This document shows, in pieces, positions 35,101-47,600 of a stretch of DNA of 62,500 bases (its first letter is position 1; every line of letters begins with the position of its first letter). A program made the translations under genes and the position numbers. Where the stretch lies: positions 5,197,476-5,259,975 of the forward strand of contig NC_049980.1 of NCBI RefSeq assembly GCF_000003815.2. Reading direction: 5' to 3'. The notes beneath the pieces were generated by a model. That model was not told the DNA's origin. It did not search any database and saw nothing but the letters and a program-made list of their open reading frames with translations. The DNA comes from Branchiostoma floridae (taxonomy: Eukaryota > Chordata > Leptocardii > Amphioxiformes > Branchiostomatidae).

Positions 35101-37272
35101 ATACATGAAAGAACAAGAATTGGGGCTTATTATTAATAAATGGCACAATAAACTTCATCTCCAGACACAGGTTGTACCTGCCCCCCTTACAGTAGTCACA
35201 GTACCTGCATGGCACACCTGGCTCTATGGCTACACAGTCGCCTGGGTGGGGAAAACAAGAATTGGGACTTGAATGATTGATACTCGACAACGATCTTCAT
35301 CTCAAGACATAAACTTGTAGCTTCTATACCTTTGTATACAGTCTGACAAGGGGCGACATAGATTATCTGGCACATATGACCGGGCCTTGTTGCAGCCACA
35401 TGTTTCCTATGTCAAGTTCCAGAAGATGCAGTAGACGCGTGTCCATGTCAGCCAAAATTGTTGGCAAGTCCGAACTTTGTTATTTCCCCAGCGTTGGTTA
35501 TAACTATAGATGGTGCCTTTTCAATGGCGCAAAATTTGAATGACATATTTCGCTGCATTTTTACTTAAAATACAGCAAGGAAGTATTACTTTTTTCAATA
35601 AAAAAAGCATGTTAACAATGATATGACTACAAAACCAAGGAGTTGGACTCTTCCAGCTTAATTTACACATTGTGTGGATGGAGTCTTGTCTAACCCTTGC
35701 GGGTATTTTCTAAGTGAGTGTATGAAGATTGGGTTATAAATTCAGCAGAAAGTTGAACAGAACTACACCACTAGTACTTGTGACAACAGGGATAAACACC
35801 AAAATGAAGAAGCTAACTCCAAAATGGCTTTTGAAAATGTTTTGAGATTCATAAGAGTCCCCAAATCTCAAAAGTTACTAACAGTCATACAATAGGCATT
35901 GTGATACGTACCAACTTTCAGATGAGTGACCCCCTCTCCGACCTCGGACACCGTGCCGCTGGCTTCGTGGCCGAGGATCATGGGAGCTCTGACCACAAAG
36001 TCTCCGATGGCGCCGTGTACCCAGTAGTGGACGTCTGAACCACAGATCCCGACAGAGTGCATCGCAATCTGCACCTCTATTAGGAAGATATAAGGTTTTG
36101 TCTGAGAGGCTGATTGAATGATACTGTAAATTCATTCAAGTTCGCGGGGATTTAATCTAGCGGTAGCAGGAAAAGGGACTGTTAACAGTGGTTTTAAGTT
36201 CGTGGTAGCTCCATGCACTGTAGCATACATCTCTTACTGCCATGGTTCGCGGTGAATTGGCAATGCAAAAACCGCATAAAAAATAAAACCAAAGAGAAAA
36301 TTTCTGGATTTATGTAGTAGGCAGACTGCTTTATTGATGGTTAAAAATGTAGGCTATACAAGGAGAGATTTTAATTGGAACTTCATTTCATGGTCTGGAG
36401 AAATGCAGTGACATTGTTAGTTTGTGGTTGAACCAAGTAGGTGGACAGAAGACAGACTAGACTTTTTCCTAGTGATTCTTTAGTTTACAGAATGTGAAGA
36501 GTGTGTATTTCCCCTTTTTACAGTTTTTTCATTGCTATTTTTGTACAGTACAGTACAGTAGATAGAATGAATATAGTAACGTACGTTATATATACAAGTA
36601 CTCCTGTGCTCTTTCAATCAACAATTCTGAACAAGTTCTGACTGAGGCACTATTCTTGTTCACTATTTAATGATGTTTTTAGTCAATGAGGTTTCATTCA
36701 AGGGTATGTTTATATTTGCTTACCATTTTTTCCAGGTTTGGGGATGGGTCTTTCTTCCTGTGACAAAGAAAAAAAAGGTTTGTTTATATACCATTTAACC
36801 ATTACCATAAAGACCTTGGACTTTGTACCCAAGCTGACAAACATGTAGGACTGTAATATTCTAGCAGGTCTCGTAATGCTTTTTCTGCATTGTTGAAAAT
36901 TAATTGAAAATTACAATTTCTACCTGCACCACTCTGAATTGTACTATCTACAGTATGGTCAAAAACATTATTTTTCTTGGGGGGAGGAAAAATTATGCGC
37001 GCGGATGTCATCCACATAGAATTTAAGCTTAAAGAGTCGAAAACAAAGGCTCTACACACACTTCTTACAGTCAAAGCTAACGCTATATTGCATACTGTTT
37101 TGCCATTATTTTTCTGGGCCATGCGCGAGAAAAACACTTTGACAAACAAGTGACACGCCCCCCTCCCACCTCCACCACTACAATTTCTACAAATCAAACT
37201 TTGCGCCGGCCAACTTACCAATTTCAGGTTGCCCTTCTCTAGAAGTACTGCTGATATGTTTGTATCACCCAT
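29154..37272 (-). CDS. SORD: Sorbitol dehydrogenase, complete copy D (9 exons, 351 aa)
   Basis: Exons: 37272-37219, 36757-36724, 36076-35912, 34806-34647, 34064-33946, 33185-33120, 31879-31704, 30975-30854, 29313-29154, all GT-AG with consistent phases. Zinc ligands by alignment to the human enzyme are Cys41, His66, Glu67 and Glu152. GAGPIG at 176-181 binds the dinucleotide, and Asp200 favours NAD over NADP. Cys96, 99, 102 and 110 form a structural-zinc lobe that mammalian SORD lacks. The start [15 protein letters not shown] has a good context (ACCATGG). It should act as NAD-dependent sorbitol/polyol dehydrogenase in the cytosol. Oddity: fragments of exons 9 and 4 are tandemly repeated in introns 8 and 3. 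Confidence 0.95.
29379..30070 (-). repeat. Tandem array of five truncated exon-9 copies with splice acceptors
   Basis: Upstream of the real exon 9, its acceptor plus about 95 bases of coding text recur with acceptor edges at 29466, 29615, 29763, 29914 and 30058, a period of about 150 bp. Each keeps a pyrimidine tract (TCATTGTCTTTCCAG) and codes [19 protein letters not shown]. The copies then stop abruptly within the codons for EAF and run into the next intron piece. Splicing of exon 8 to the true exon 9 must pass all five decoys. Confidence 0.85.
33250..33600 (+). mobile_element. SINE-like element
   Basis: GGTTCAATCC near 33307-33316 matches a tRNA B box, preceded by TAGTTGGTAACTGCAAG, which resembles tRNA D-arm text. 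The end is AATAAAATTCATTCATTCAT, a short-repeat tail of the kind SINEs carry. It lies in intron 5 of copy D. It is not a functional tRNA, since no acceptor stem could be formed by eye. Confidence 0.4.
34860..35245 (-). repeat. Tandem array of three truncated exon-4 copies
   Basis: The first 78-95 bases of exon 4 with its acceptor recur with acceptor edges at 34953, 35098 and 35241, about 145 bp apart, upstream of the true exon 4 (34806-34647). They code [20 protein letters not shown] and then break off after NLCLEMKF. The copy at 35098 is frameshifted by extra bases (CTTAAACAGTAG against CTTACAGTAG). None has a donor at the normal place. Confidence 0.85.
36121..36285. mobile_element. TACTGTAAAT MITE, copy 3 (eroded)
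   Basis: It starts ATACTGTAAATTCATTCAAG and contains TTCGCGGGGATTTAAT as in copies 1 and 2, but the right end is not recognisable. It lies in intron 2 of copy D. Confidence 0.5.
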
Positions 37273-40200
37273 GGTAGTGCAAAGTTAAGAGCTTTCTGGG
37301 CTAAAAACTTGAACGTTAACCGGATATATGACAGGAAGAAAACAGGGAGGCGGTAGAGCTACTAGCTGCAGGATCAAAGGTCAATTTTGCACGTGTCACC
37401 AATGTTTTGAACACGGCCCTTGTTAGGGAGATACCATTGATAAAAACGGGGGTGCTAATATTTATAGAAAAAGAAGCAAAACAAAATATCAACGATCGGA
37501 AATCATGATGGTCAAGAATATCATATTTTGGAAATATTTGAGTGAATAAGTATCACAGAGGATCGGTAGTCTGCCACACAATGTAAATCTATCTTCCATC
37601 CGTACATTCACATTAATAAATTTACAATATTATTTATTGACTTAACCTTATCTAACCAATACTTCAAATCAATTAAGACTTACCCAATTTTACAGCTGAC
37701 ATAGTTATCCTTGGTCAGAGAATGGACTCGACTGTAATGCATATACAACTTCCGGCAACTGCCGCAAGTGACGCATGAACTATGTGCATGTGACTGCAGC
37801 AACGTACGTAATGGTCAGATAACCTGTGTCGCCCCCCGTCTATGTACAGGGTCGAAGGTTAGCTCAAGCGTTGGTTAGATTACGCTGTTTAGTCTTCATT
37901 CATAATGCAAAAATCTAGCCTGGTCTGAGGTTTGGTATTCTTTCACAGATATTCTCACTAATGAATCGTTGGCGGCTGTGACAACGCTCAACGAATTTCA
38001 TCCATGAAAACGAATCTTTTTTACACAAAAAGATGTTTCATGAAAATAAAAACATCCCTTGGTTCAGCTTAGAAGTGTTTTGTAAATACCTTCATGTTTC
38101 TTTATGTTTCTGTTTTAGGAAAAAAGTTAAGTGTAGGCCGGAAATTGAATCGGTTGTTTTGAAAGAACTTATATTCAAGAGGAAGAAGAAATGTGACCCA
38201 CAGCTTGACGCAGACCTTGAATTTTATGAGGACTCGACTTTCTCGTATTTTCATTATAGTTATCCTCAGTTTTGAGACACTGCCAATCAAGGCCAATTTA
38301 CAACGAATGGCGGAGACTGTAAGTGGCTAGTCCCAGCGGGGGAGGGGGTGGAGTCACGCGCTGAAGGTCATCCGCCGACCTCTAAAGTTAGAAAAACATT
38401 GCGTCCTGTTATACCGCGACAACTGCGCATGCCCAGAGAAGACCCCTTCTCCTGACAAGGTTAGGATTGACGTGACCTCAATGTCAAATAATGTCAAGGA
38501 CGACAGACAAGCTGATACCATCCCAGCTAGCTAACTTTGAAGTTTCACGATGTTTCTGTAGCTTTGATACTTCCTTGGTCTTTATCAGTAGAAGAGGTAT
38601 TACATCAGTCGTGCCGTTTCAACTACCCCCGTACTATTTGTCCCTTGGGACGCCTCAGAACTTGGCAATGACTTACGTTTTACGTTATCTGCTTTTCTTA
38701 GTGTATCGGTAGTACTTTTAAGACTATAAGTGTCAATTTTGTCATTTTTAAATACAATACAAACATATGATAGCGGTGGGAAGTTGAACTTGAGAGCGAA
38801 TTCGACTGAAAAAAACAACAACAGAATTTTACTAAATCTGCCCCTGCAGTTCCAGTGCAAGGTTCTATATGTAAGCCCCAAACCTACGCTGCTTCTTCTT
38901 CCAGTTAACCGTTGACCAAGTGCTATCTTCCCGAAAATAACCAAGACCATAACATGTCCGGGACGCTGAAAAGGTACCAGCACACTGATTAATAAATTTG
39001 CTGCAGTACCAAGGTCACAAACCAGGGGGCTCAAAATCGACCAATATCTTCGTCTTTTCGACACCTACCCACATATCAAATATCATTACAATTCATTCAG
39101 AGACTCTAAAGTTTTGTTAACCAAAAATTCCGAGAGAGAAAGAGAGAGGGGAAGAGAGAGAGAGGGAGAGAGAGAAAGAGAGAGAGAAAGAAAAACAGAG
39201 AGAGAGATTCAAAACAATACCTATACCTCCATTTTTCACGATACGGACTACAAAATGTACCGCGCACATCTGGACCGTCCTGACCTAAACATGTCGTTCA
39301 CCCCACAATGAATATCAAGTGGCTACCGTATTGGACGTGACAGTTTAGGACGCTCCAAGAGGTCCCGTGTGTGGGGAGAAAGGCGCACCCCACGCACGTA
39401 AAAGAACCCGCCACACTTTAATATCGAAAAGAGTTGGGGTCCTTCCCGGTGTGAGTCTATCAAACACTTACAGTCTTGTGTACGTCTTACGTACCTTGCT
39501 TGCGTAACGTACCGTCGCCTATAGCTAATGAGGTTAAGCACGTAACAAGGAAGAATAATATCATTGGCACACCAAAAAGTAGTTACTCAAGCAACTGGAT
39601 ATGGTCTTGGAAAAACTTTTTTAAAGTTTAGTTGCTTGAGTAACTACTTTTTGGTGTATCTTATTACCTGGATGTCTAACCTACATCGAAATATCATTGA
39701 CATTGGCCTTTCTCACTACTCTCAACCCTGTGATAAATGGCTCTTACACTCAGAGGCGTTGTCCCGTATGACTTAACTGTCTCAACTGTAAGCGTCTGTC
39801 TTCCTCCCCATCATCACTTGTCAGTAGCTGTCAATCAGGGCGTCCATTGGCCGAGTCTTGAAGTCATAGGTCATGGATCCCTGGCGATACTTTGACATCA
39901 GTTTTGCACGCATGTCTACATTCTCCTTACCCCAAGTTATCGTCGCAGAGCCACGGACAATCCAACAACAGCGTACTCATTGGAGTGCTTAAAATGGTGT
40001 TATTTGGCCAATCTGGGAGAATAAATTGCCCGAGAACTTTGCCAATGCATATTTAGACTAGTAGAATTATTTCTTACCGATGAAAATTGAGATATTGTTT
40101 TTGTCGTGAATGATATGTAAGTAGGGTTTGATCATATTTTGGGTCTCCTAGCGGCTTTCTTTAGTATTGCAGTGGAACTCCAAGTAGACACTTGAAGCTA

Positions 40201-40881
40201 TAGTATTGGGTCACGACTTTTGGTTGATAGATTGTTCTTGTGAATGGGGGAAGAAGCAAGTTATAATTTTGGGCCCTCTGGCAGCTTTCTTTGGAACTGC
40301 AGCTGCAGACTTTGTTGTTTCTTGGTAGCTGTTTGTTCTTCTGTGCGAATCTTACTCCATAGATATTAGTATACTGGCGGCTCCCCAAGAGGTACATGTA
40401 GTACACTGGATCCATTCATGGTAGACAAGGAAAATAGCGTTAATGATGTTCAAGTAGAATTGTGGAGCTGTGACCTAAGCTAAACCGCAAAGGCTAAAAA
40501 TCTGGCTCACATTATAACTCCGTAAACCTCAAGTAAACTCCAAGTACGGTTTAACTCCTAGTCCCTTTTATAGAACGAGCGAATGGGCAAATTTCCAACT
40601 CACATACACAGCAGGGCGCTCCGACTGTTTTTCTCTGGACGCGACTTTAGAGAGAAGCTTTTCGATAAAGCTTGGCCTGAACTTGGAGGGTCTTAATCAA
40701 ATCAAGACGGAAGGAAGACCTTGTCTGGCGGGGCCGTCAAGGAGTGTTGACCCCCTCACGCGTCTTAAGATAGCTAGTAGTCGGGGGAGTGTCTGAGAGG
40801 GAATACTGAGAAGTTGTGTGAAGACACAAGAGAGATAGACAGAGAGAGACCGTCGGGCATCTGTCTCTGAAGAGTCTAAAG
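37273..40881. other. Intergenic region between SORD copy D and gene E
   Basis: This is the divergent upstream space of copy D (minus) and gene E (plus). It contains a GA microsatellite (39126-39207), a 28-bp perfect hairpin (39569-39657) and a dispersed repeat near 39320-39470 (TATCGAAAAGAGTTGGGG). It also has an unrecognised plus-strand frame (38033-38275) preceded by an acceptor-like TGTTTTAG, weak as a gene. No clear core promoter was identified. Confidence 0.4.
39569..39657. repeat. Perfect 28-bp inverted repeat (hairpin)
   Basis: The arms 39569-39596 (ACACCAAAAAGTAGTTACTC...) and 39630-39657 are exact inverses with a 33-base spacer. Probably a tiny foldback transposon. A structured RNA cannot be excluded. 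Confidence 0.85.
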
Positions 40882-43800
40882 ATGGTCGCCATAACGTTAA
40901 CGATTCTTTCGTGTCTTTTGACGAACTGTCTCAGTACGGTTGCCTACCAGTTTGCGTATAGACATGCCGAAGGAGGGCCACCAGAATATCCGAGCTACGC
41001 GAACACTAGACAGAACGAGATCGACCGGAGAATGAAGGACCGGTGTTACGGGCGGTTCTTGTGTAAGAACGGCCGGTGTGTGGATGGAGCTCTCGTCTGT
41101 AACGGGGTTTCGGACTGCGGGGATGGCTCAGACGAGAGAGGGTGCAAACGACGTATGTATATCTTTTCCCATTATTAAGCTATTTCACCTTTATCCGCGG
41201 GGTAACATATATCCGTTGTATTAAAGAACAAAGAATTTAGGTATCTCTAATCGACGGATGGTGGTTTCAATTAAACTGATATTGCAATTTGTAGACGCGC
41301 AGAAACGCTCAAAAGTGTCTAAATCATACGTTTTGAGCGAAATTGTCGGGTCTAATACATTACCAATGGCATTTTTTCAAAACTCTTTTTTTTTTACTGT
41401 TTGACACTTTTATAAGGTAGAATAGACCTATGAAAGATAAAGGTGAACTAGAGTTACCTAGTCACGAAAGATGATACAGATATTGCTCAATGTTAAAGTC
41501 GATTAAGGTTAGACATTCGGGTAATAAGATACGACGAATAACTATAGTTATTCACGCAAATGGATGTGATTTTGCGTTGCTAAATGAATACAGTAGAAAA
41601 AGAAAGTGCATTCTTATTGGACAGTCCGGTATAAGTATACCCACGACGGGACCCAAAGAAAAAGATTATTTAAAAAGTTGCCACAATTTTATCAGGCTTT
41701 TACCATTTAGTAGATAACAAGAATATGACGACGTTAACGTTTCTACTTAAGTCACAAAAGCAACTCATCATACAGAACTTGGGACAGTTCATTAACCACT
41801 GCCTTCAAAGTAGTCAAACCCCACAATAGTAAACGCTTATAGTTGATCAGAAATTAGTGATATGTATACACTATTAATTAGAATTCTTACGTACCCTTTT
41901 TTCAGTACCACATAGTGGTCGACCAGCATTCATCCTACACATCTTCATTCGCATGTACACAGTTTGTCTTCTTTGATGTTCCGAAGATGTCACAATTTCC
42001 GGACATTTGTAGGACAAAATTCCAACAGACACATTGGCTTCGTTAGAGTGGCTTTGTATAATTCAGATCTTGTAGAACTTAAATGCAAGTTTGAGTCTGT
42101 TCTCAAGTCCGGAAATTTCTTCGAATCCTCTTGCAAGGAATAAGGAAGGAAAATGGCGGTGTTGTCTTTTAAAATAGCCAGCTCGGCGGAGGCAATGGTG
42201 TGGGAGGGGGTCAGGATAAACTGGTGTTGATGTCCGGTCGGCAGGACGTCTGATACAGGTCAACGGACGGAGTAAAACAGAAAAGGGTGGACAGTCGAAG
42301 TTAAGTTTTGTGGGAGGACCTTATAGTTGAATAGATAACAGATTAATCTCAAAGACGGCTAGTGCAACTAAGCTACCAGCATACCAAATGTCATGGAAAT
42401 TTGTTGTTTCTTTGTTCTGTTATACGCCTTGAAATATTTCATCAAAAACACACCTGCAATTTCAAGAGCAAGCTGCCAGGGGACCCAAGCTCATATTAGC
42501 TATGCCTACATCAAATGCGTATCTGCCACCGGAACATTCAAGACCATAGCATGCCCAGGACAAAAGATGCAAAGCCGGAAGTTCTACTGCAATACCAAGG
42601 TCACACAATAGGGGGCCCACAACACAAACATCAAAGTCAATACCTCCACTTTCATGACAAGAAAATGGAATATAGAATTTGATAGCTGAGATACCCACAC
42701 ACTTTTTCATAGTCTTTTTAGTGGTGGACATTTTCACTCTTTCACATTTTCATTATGTATTAGTACAAGTATTTTGTTACACAAAACACACAATTGCGTA
42801 CGTATTACGGTTGGTACGTAGACCGTGTGGGAGGAAAGACTACAGACTAACTGCATGCCAGTTTGTTTTGTTACTAGGTTCTTGGTAAAGCCGTTTGGCT
42901 GGCTTGAATCTTCCACGCATCACAAGTATGTAACCTTTACCACTTGGCTCACCGTGACGGTGAAGTAGGGACAAATCTAGCCAGCTGGCTTCAGGTTGGA
43001 TATTTAGTGGACAGGCATCTGAGAGTTGGTATTTCGCATTGGAACATAGAATAAAAAGTACCGAAACAATATAAAGTTAGTAACTTTAGTACAATGCTAA
43101 ATTTTCTTCCAGCACAAATTATACGTATACAAATTTCCAACGACCTCTGTCACCTTCTTCAGGATCAATACTGATGACCAATCACTTTATAGCGTAACAT
43201 CGCGAGAGTTGCAGGGACGTGATCTCATTAACACATGATCTTGCAGGTTCGTGACGTCAGTAATTGGTCAAAAAGTCCCAGGAAGTGTATAACGCCCACC
43301 GTCTCTGTTCTTATAGTAAATTACCCGAATTTCAGTCTTGAAATTGTCTGTGTGAAAGAAACCTCACCATTGGCCCAAGTTTTCACATGTATCCATCCGC
43401 AGGATCAAATAACTTACTCCAACAAAACTGGTGAACACATTTTTTCCAAAATAGGAAAGTTAGGATCATACCTGTTTCTTCTACCCTCGAAGGTCTCTAG
43501 GTCTTCAAATTTTCAAGGAAAGTAATTTTCAATAAGTTTTATGTAGCAATATATTCCCATTTGGAACCCTACGTATGAAAAGTAATGACGATCTGTCAAC
43601 CCCTTCTTGAGTCATTACTTTTCAAAATCTAGAGCAAACTTGCCCCCTGAAGTTTGCCAAAAAAAGCCGCTAGAGGAGCCCAATCCAACATGACTTACTC
43701 TCCCTTCCACGAGTTATCTACCTCTCACTAAAGGTCGACCATAGCATGCCCAGAACACGAGATACTAAAACGGAACGTTTCCCTGTAGCTAGGAGCGAGG

Positions 43801-43897
43801 CTTAATATGTAATCGATTGTTTTGAGGTCTCATGAAAATCTAATCACATACCAAATACCCACACAACACACCCAGACATTCCCTGGTTATCGTGTTC

Positions 43898-43937
<40 letters not shown>

Positions 43938-44657
43938 GCAAATGCACAGACACACGCGGGTGAGGGTAACAACAATATGGCCGCCGAACAGACACAACCA
44001 CCCCCCAAAAATATTGTTTCACGGTCACCTTATTAAGGACGGCTGTACTTGTTTAATTTGATTTATTTATTATCTACATTTGCATTTAATGGATAATTGG
44101 CACGAGAACAGCCGAAGGTCAAATGTGTGACCTCTAGAGGAAAGGACGGGTCACCGAAGGACTAAACGAAGGTCAAACGAGTTAGAGTTGCCGTGCGAAG
44201 GTGTCGTTGACCTGGTATCGAGTTTATCGGTCCAAAAACCGTTTCAACCGGCCTCTGACTGAGATCAAGAGACAACCTGTAATGTACATGTCAATAGTGC
44301 ATAATGGATAAGAAAAGTCTTCTACGCACGCAATATCAAACATTCTATTCGTTTGGGTGACGGTCCGTCACCTTAGGGCAATTCTGATGGATCCACGTTG
44401 CATTGCAGCATAGGTGTCGCTGCTTCCAGATGCGGTCCCAAACGCAAAGTATCGATATATGTATGCATAGATAATTATCACCGACCAACCAGATTAAACT
44501 ACATGGCATTGCACTATTCAAGGAATACATGTAGTACATAATGTTTCACAGCTTTTTAAATGAATGTTACTTATGTTGAAATAAGCAGAGATTTTAATGT
44601 ACAACAAGACAAAATTCAGCTCCTGGCTGCCAGCATCTTGTTTTAAAAATAAACCAT

Positions 44658-44688
<31 letters not shown>

Positions 44689-47600
44689 ATTTGATCGATT
44701 CGTCATGGACCACTAAACAACAAATTTGAAATCTGACAAGCCAGTGATTTTCCTTGTTGGCTTATTAGGGCGACATTGAGTTTTTCCTTTGCAGTAATTA
44801 TATACACGTATGCATGTATTTCACCGTTTGAGCTTTTGCCTTCCAGCATTTGTTTGGTCTTGTTTGCAACTGACTGAAACCACATGGAAACTTGGAAATT
44901 TTTTTTTCACCAAAGCGTCGACTCCTTTTTTAAATCCAACTGCAGCTGACACGTCTGCTTGGGGACTATAGATAGACTAATGCCCTCAATTATCGCCCAG
45001 TAACCCTGCCCTCTAGGGCAGTAGCCCTGATCTCCACGTGGTCCGAATTCTCATTCACTTATCTCAATCAAAGTCTGGCGATAAAGGTCAGGTCCAACAA
45101 GCTAGCATAGTTGGTTTTATGTGTGTGTATGTCTTTGTGTATTTACCTCCACGAAAAAAAGGAAGTTTCGTTTTTGGTCTGTTTGTGTGTGTGTCTGTTT
45201 GTGATTCCGGATATTTGTCTTCAGTATGACTTAAAAACTTCTAGATGGATTGTAATGGGTACATCGATGTTGAGAAGACGAAGGTGATGGTCGAAGTTTG
45301 GACCCCTTGTATGTAACATTGGTACCGCAGCAGAACCTCCGGTTTTTGTATCATTTTGTCCCGGACATGCTGTACAGTGTGTTCTTGTTATATCGGCCTC
45401 TGTAGTGCATGATTTGTATATGCAACAGAATATGTACTTAGTCAAAGCTGGTCAGAAAAAGTTGCGGAAATAAATAAAGTGACAGTTGAAAAAAACTTTA
45501 TACTCTCAAAGCAGAGTTTGACGGGGATTTTTTTTCTTCTGGCAGAACAAAAAAAGAGTATAAGGAAAAGGTAACGATCTTCGCCATCAACCTCTGCTTG
45601 AAAAGCAACTGGTTTGAATCTTTTCGCAACAGGGAGTACACATACTATTTCCTAGAAGTGCGGTGGGGGTCTTCCGGCGTCTTTAACAGGCTTTAGGATC
45701 TTATGGGGTTAGGCCTTTTTTGGTTATTATCTTCGCCCAGAAGGTCTTCTTTTAAGTAGCGTTCGCAAGTATGTATGTTTTAGATAAACAGCCTAAATCA
45801 AGAAGCCATTTATGGATTGCCATGAAATTATGTCTATGGTTATAAAGGTCTCGTTCTATCGAAGAAATCATTACCCTCTGCCCCCCCCCCCCCCCCCCTG
45901 GCGGGCTTCCTAATAAATGCTTCAAATCTTCTGGTTGTGATACCTCGTGTCCAGGACAAGGCTATGAGCCTGATTTTGGGATGGCTGATAAGTACCTCTA
46001 ATGTGCCGTAAGAAGCAACCTTAGTTTGGGCCCTCTAGCAGATATTATTGGAACTGCAAGTGGCCTTTCAGTACTTTGTAAACTTTGAAACAGTATATCA
46101 CAGGGCATCTCACCGGATTGTGGCACGTTGGAGATGTTGCTGCGTTCTAAACTTTATTTGTTTCCCTTGAGTTTATCATGCAAAACGTCCCAGTATAAAA
46201 AGACCAAAACAAAAAACAAACACACACACACACACACACAAAGCGTTGAAAGATTCCTTTATCGATGAAATTCGTTCAAATCGAAAATCCGCAGTGTCGC
46301 CGCCAACGTACAACAGCTTCAGTTAGATACTAACTGCACTTGCGTCACTTGCGGCACTGCGGGGTTCGAAAGATTACTCAACGAATTTCAGAGATAAAGA
46401 ACGAATTTGTGTCGTTGTCGTCTATGTCATATTTACGTATTACGTAATATCTAAATTATAATGATTCGGAAAAAAAATCACAACAATGCCCGCCAGTGTA
46501 CGAACCCCGCAGTGTCGCACCGGTTCTCCAAGTGCATTGAGTCACAACCTAACTAGTTTAACTATAAATAAAGCCTGCAAATTAACTTGGCGGATACACA
46601 GACCTTCGAATCCCTAGCCTATCACACCAATCAAGTTTGGTTAGCTTTTCAACTTAACCTTGTCGTTGGCTCATGAGAACATGTTGGGGTGCAACACCCT
46701 ATCTCAGAAGTCATTCACACATACCTTATTTCTGTGCCAGGCTTTGAAGATTTCCGTAGTGGCTTTGTTTCGTGCAGGGAGTTGACTTTGTTGGCATTTG
46801 TACAAGCGTATGACAACGGCTATGCTTGGATTTGGTCCAAGTTCCTCTTTTGATAAAGCCCGGACAAAAGACCAAGAACCAACACAATGAGGAAACTAGA
46901 GTTCCACGACCTCATACCTCATAAGACAAATAATGTTAACCGTACTCTTGGTTATGCAAATAAGGTCTCAATGTGCTTAACATACTTTTAGTTGACCAAC
47001 ACCCAAATAACAGAACTTGTTCAAATTATGAATATCGTTTGTAACAAATAAGGTTATTCTTAGCATGTACTTATTAATCATGTAAATAGCACATGCTTAA
47101 TGTGCATGTAAGTATGTATGTCTAACGTCACGTGAATTTCAACATTCCTAAAACTTTAAGTTTCTTTTTGAAAACGGAAAAATGCAACGCCATCCGTACA
47201 ATCGAAACACGATGTGTATATGCATGGAAATGCTGCTTGTAACCCCCAACTTATTTCTTTGTCATTCGTTTGGAGGATTTGTACTTAAAGTACTACATAC
47301 GGGAATAAAGATACATGTCTTTCCATCTACCGTCCCTTCCAGGCCCGTTCGCGTCAGGCCCGGTACCACCGCAAGGCCCTGTAGGCGGGTTGAACAGCTT
47401 ACCTACCGCCAGCTGTCAGCGGCAATGTGACGTCACGGACCGCAGCCCACTGTGTGGTTGGGACGGCAAGCAAACGCGACAGTTCGTCAATCCCTGTCAG
47501 ATGGCCGTGGCCTCTTGTTATCAGATGCAGCCCATTACGGCTACACCTTGTCCAGGTGAGTCCTAGTCTCGTTTGTTTGAAACTTTGTACGGTGGCCCAG

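Noticed and set aside
38033-38275. Unrecognised 80-codon plus-strand frame with a Lys/Arg-rich segment
   Set aside because: An acceptor-like TGTTTTAG precedes part of it, but there is no upstream partner exon, no domain and no conservation evidence.
45880-45898. Homopolymer runs (also 7107-7124, 58769-58793 and 58973-58995) as functional G-quadruplexes
   Set aside because: They are single pure runs next to simple repeats. Their lengths are unreliable in assemblies and nothing ties them to a gene function.
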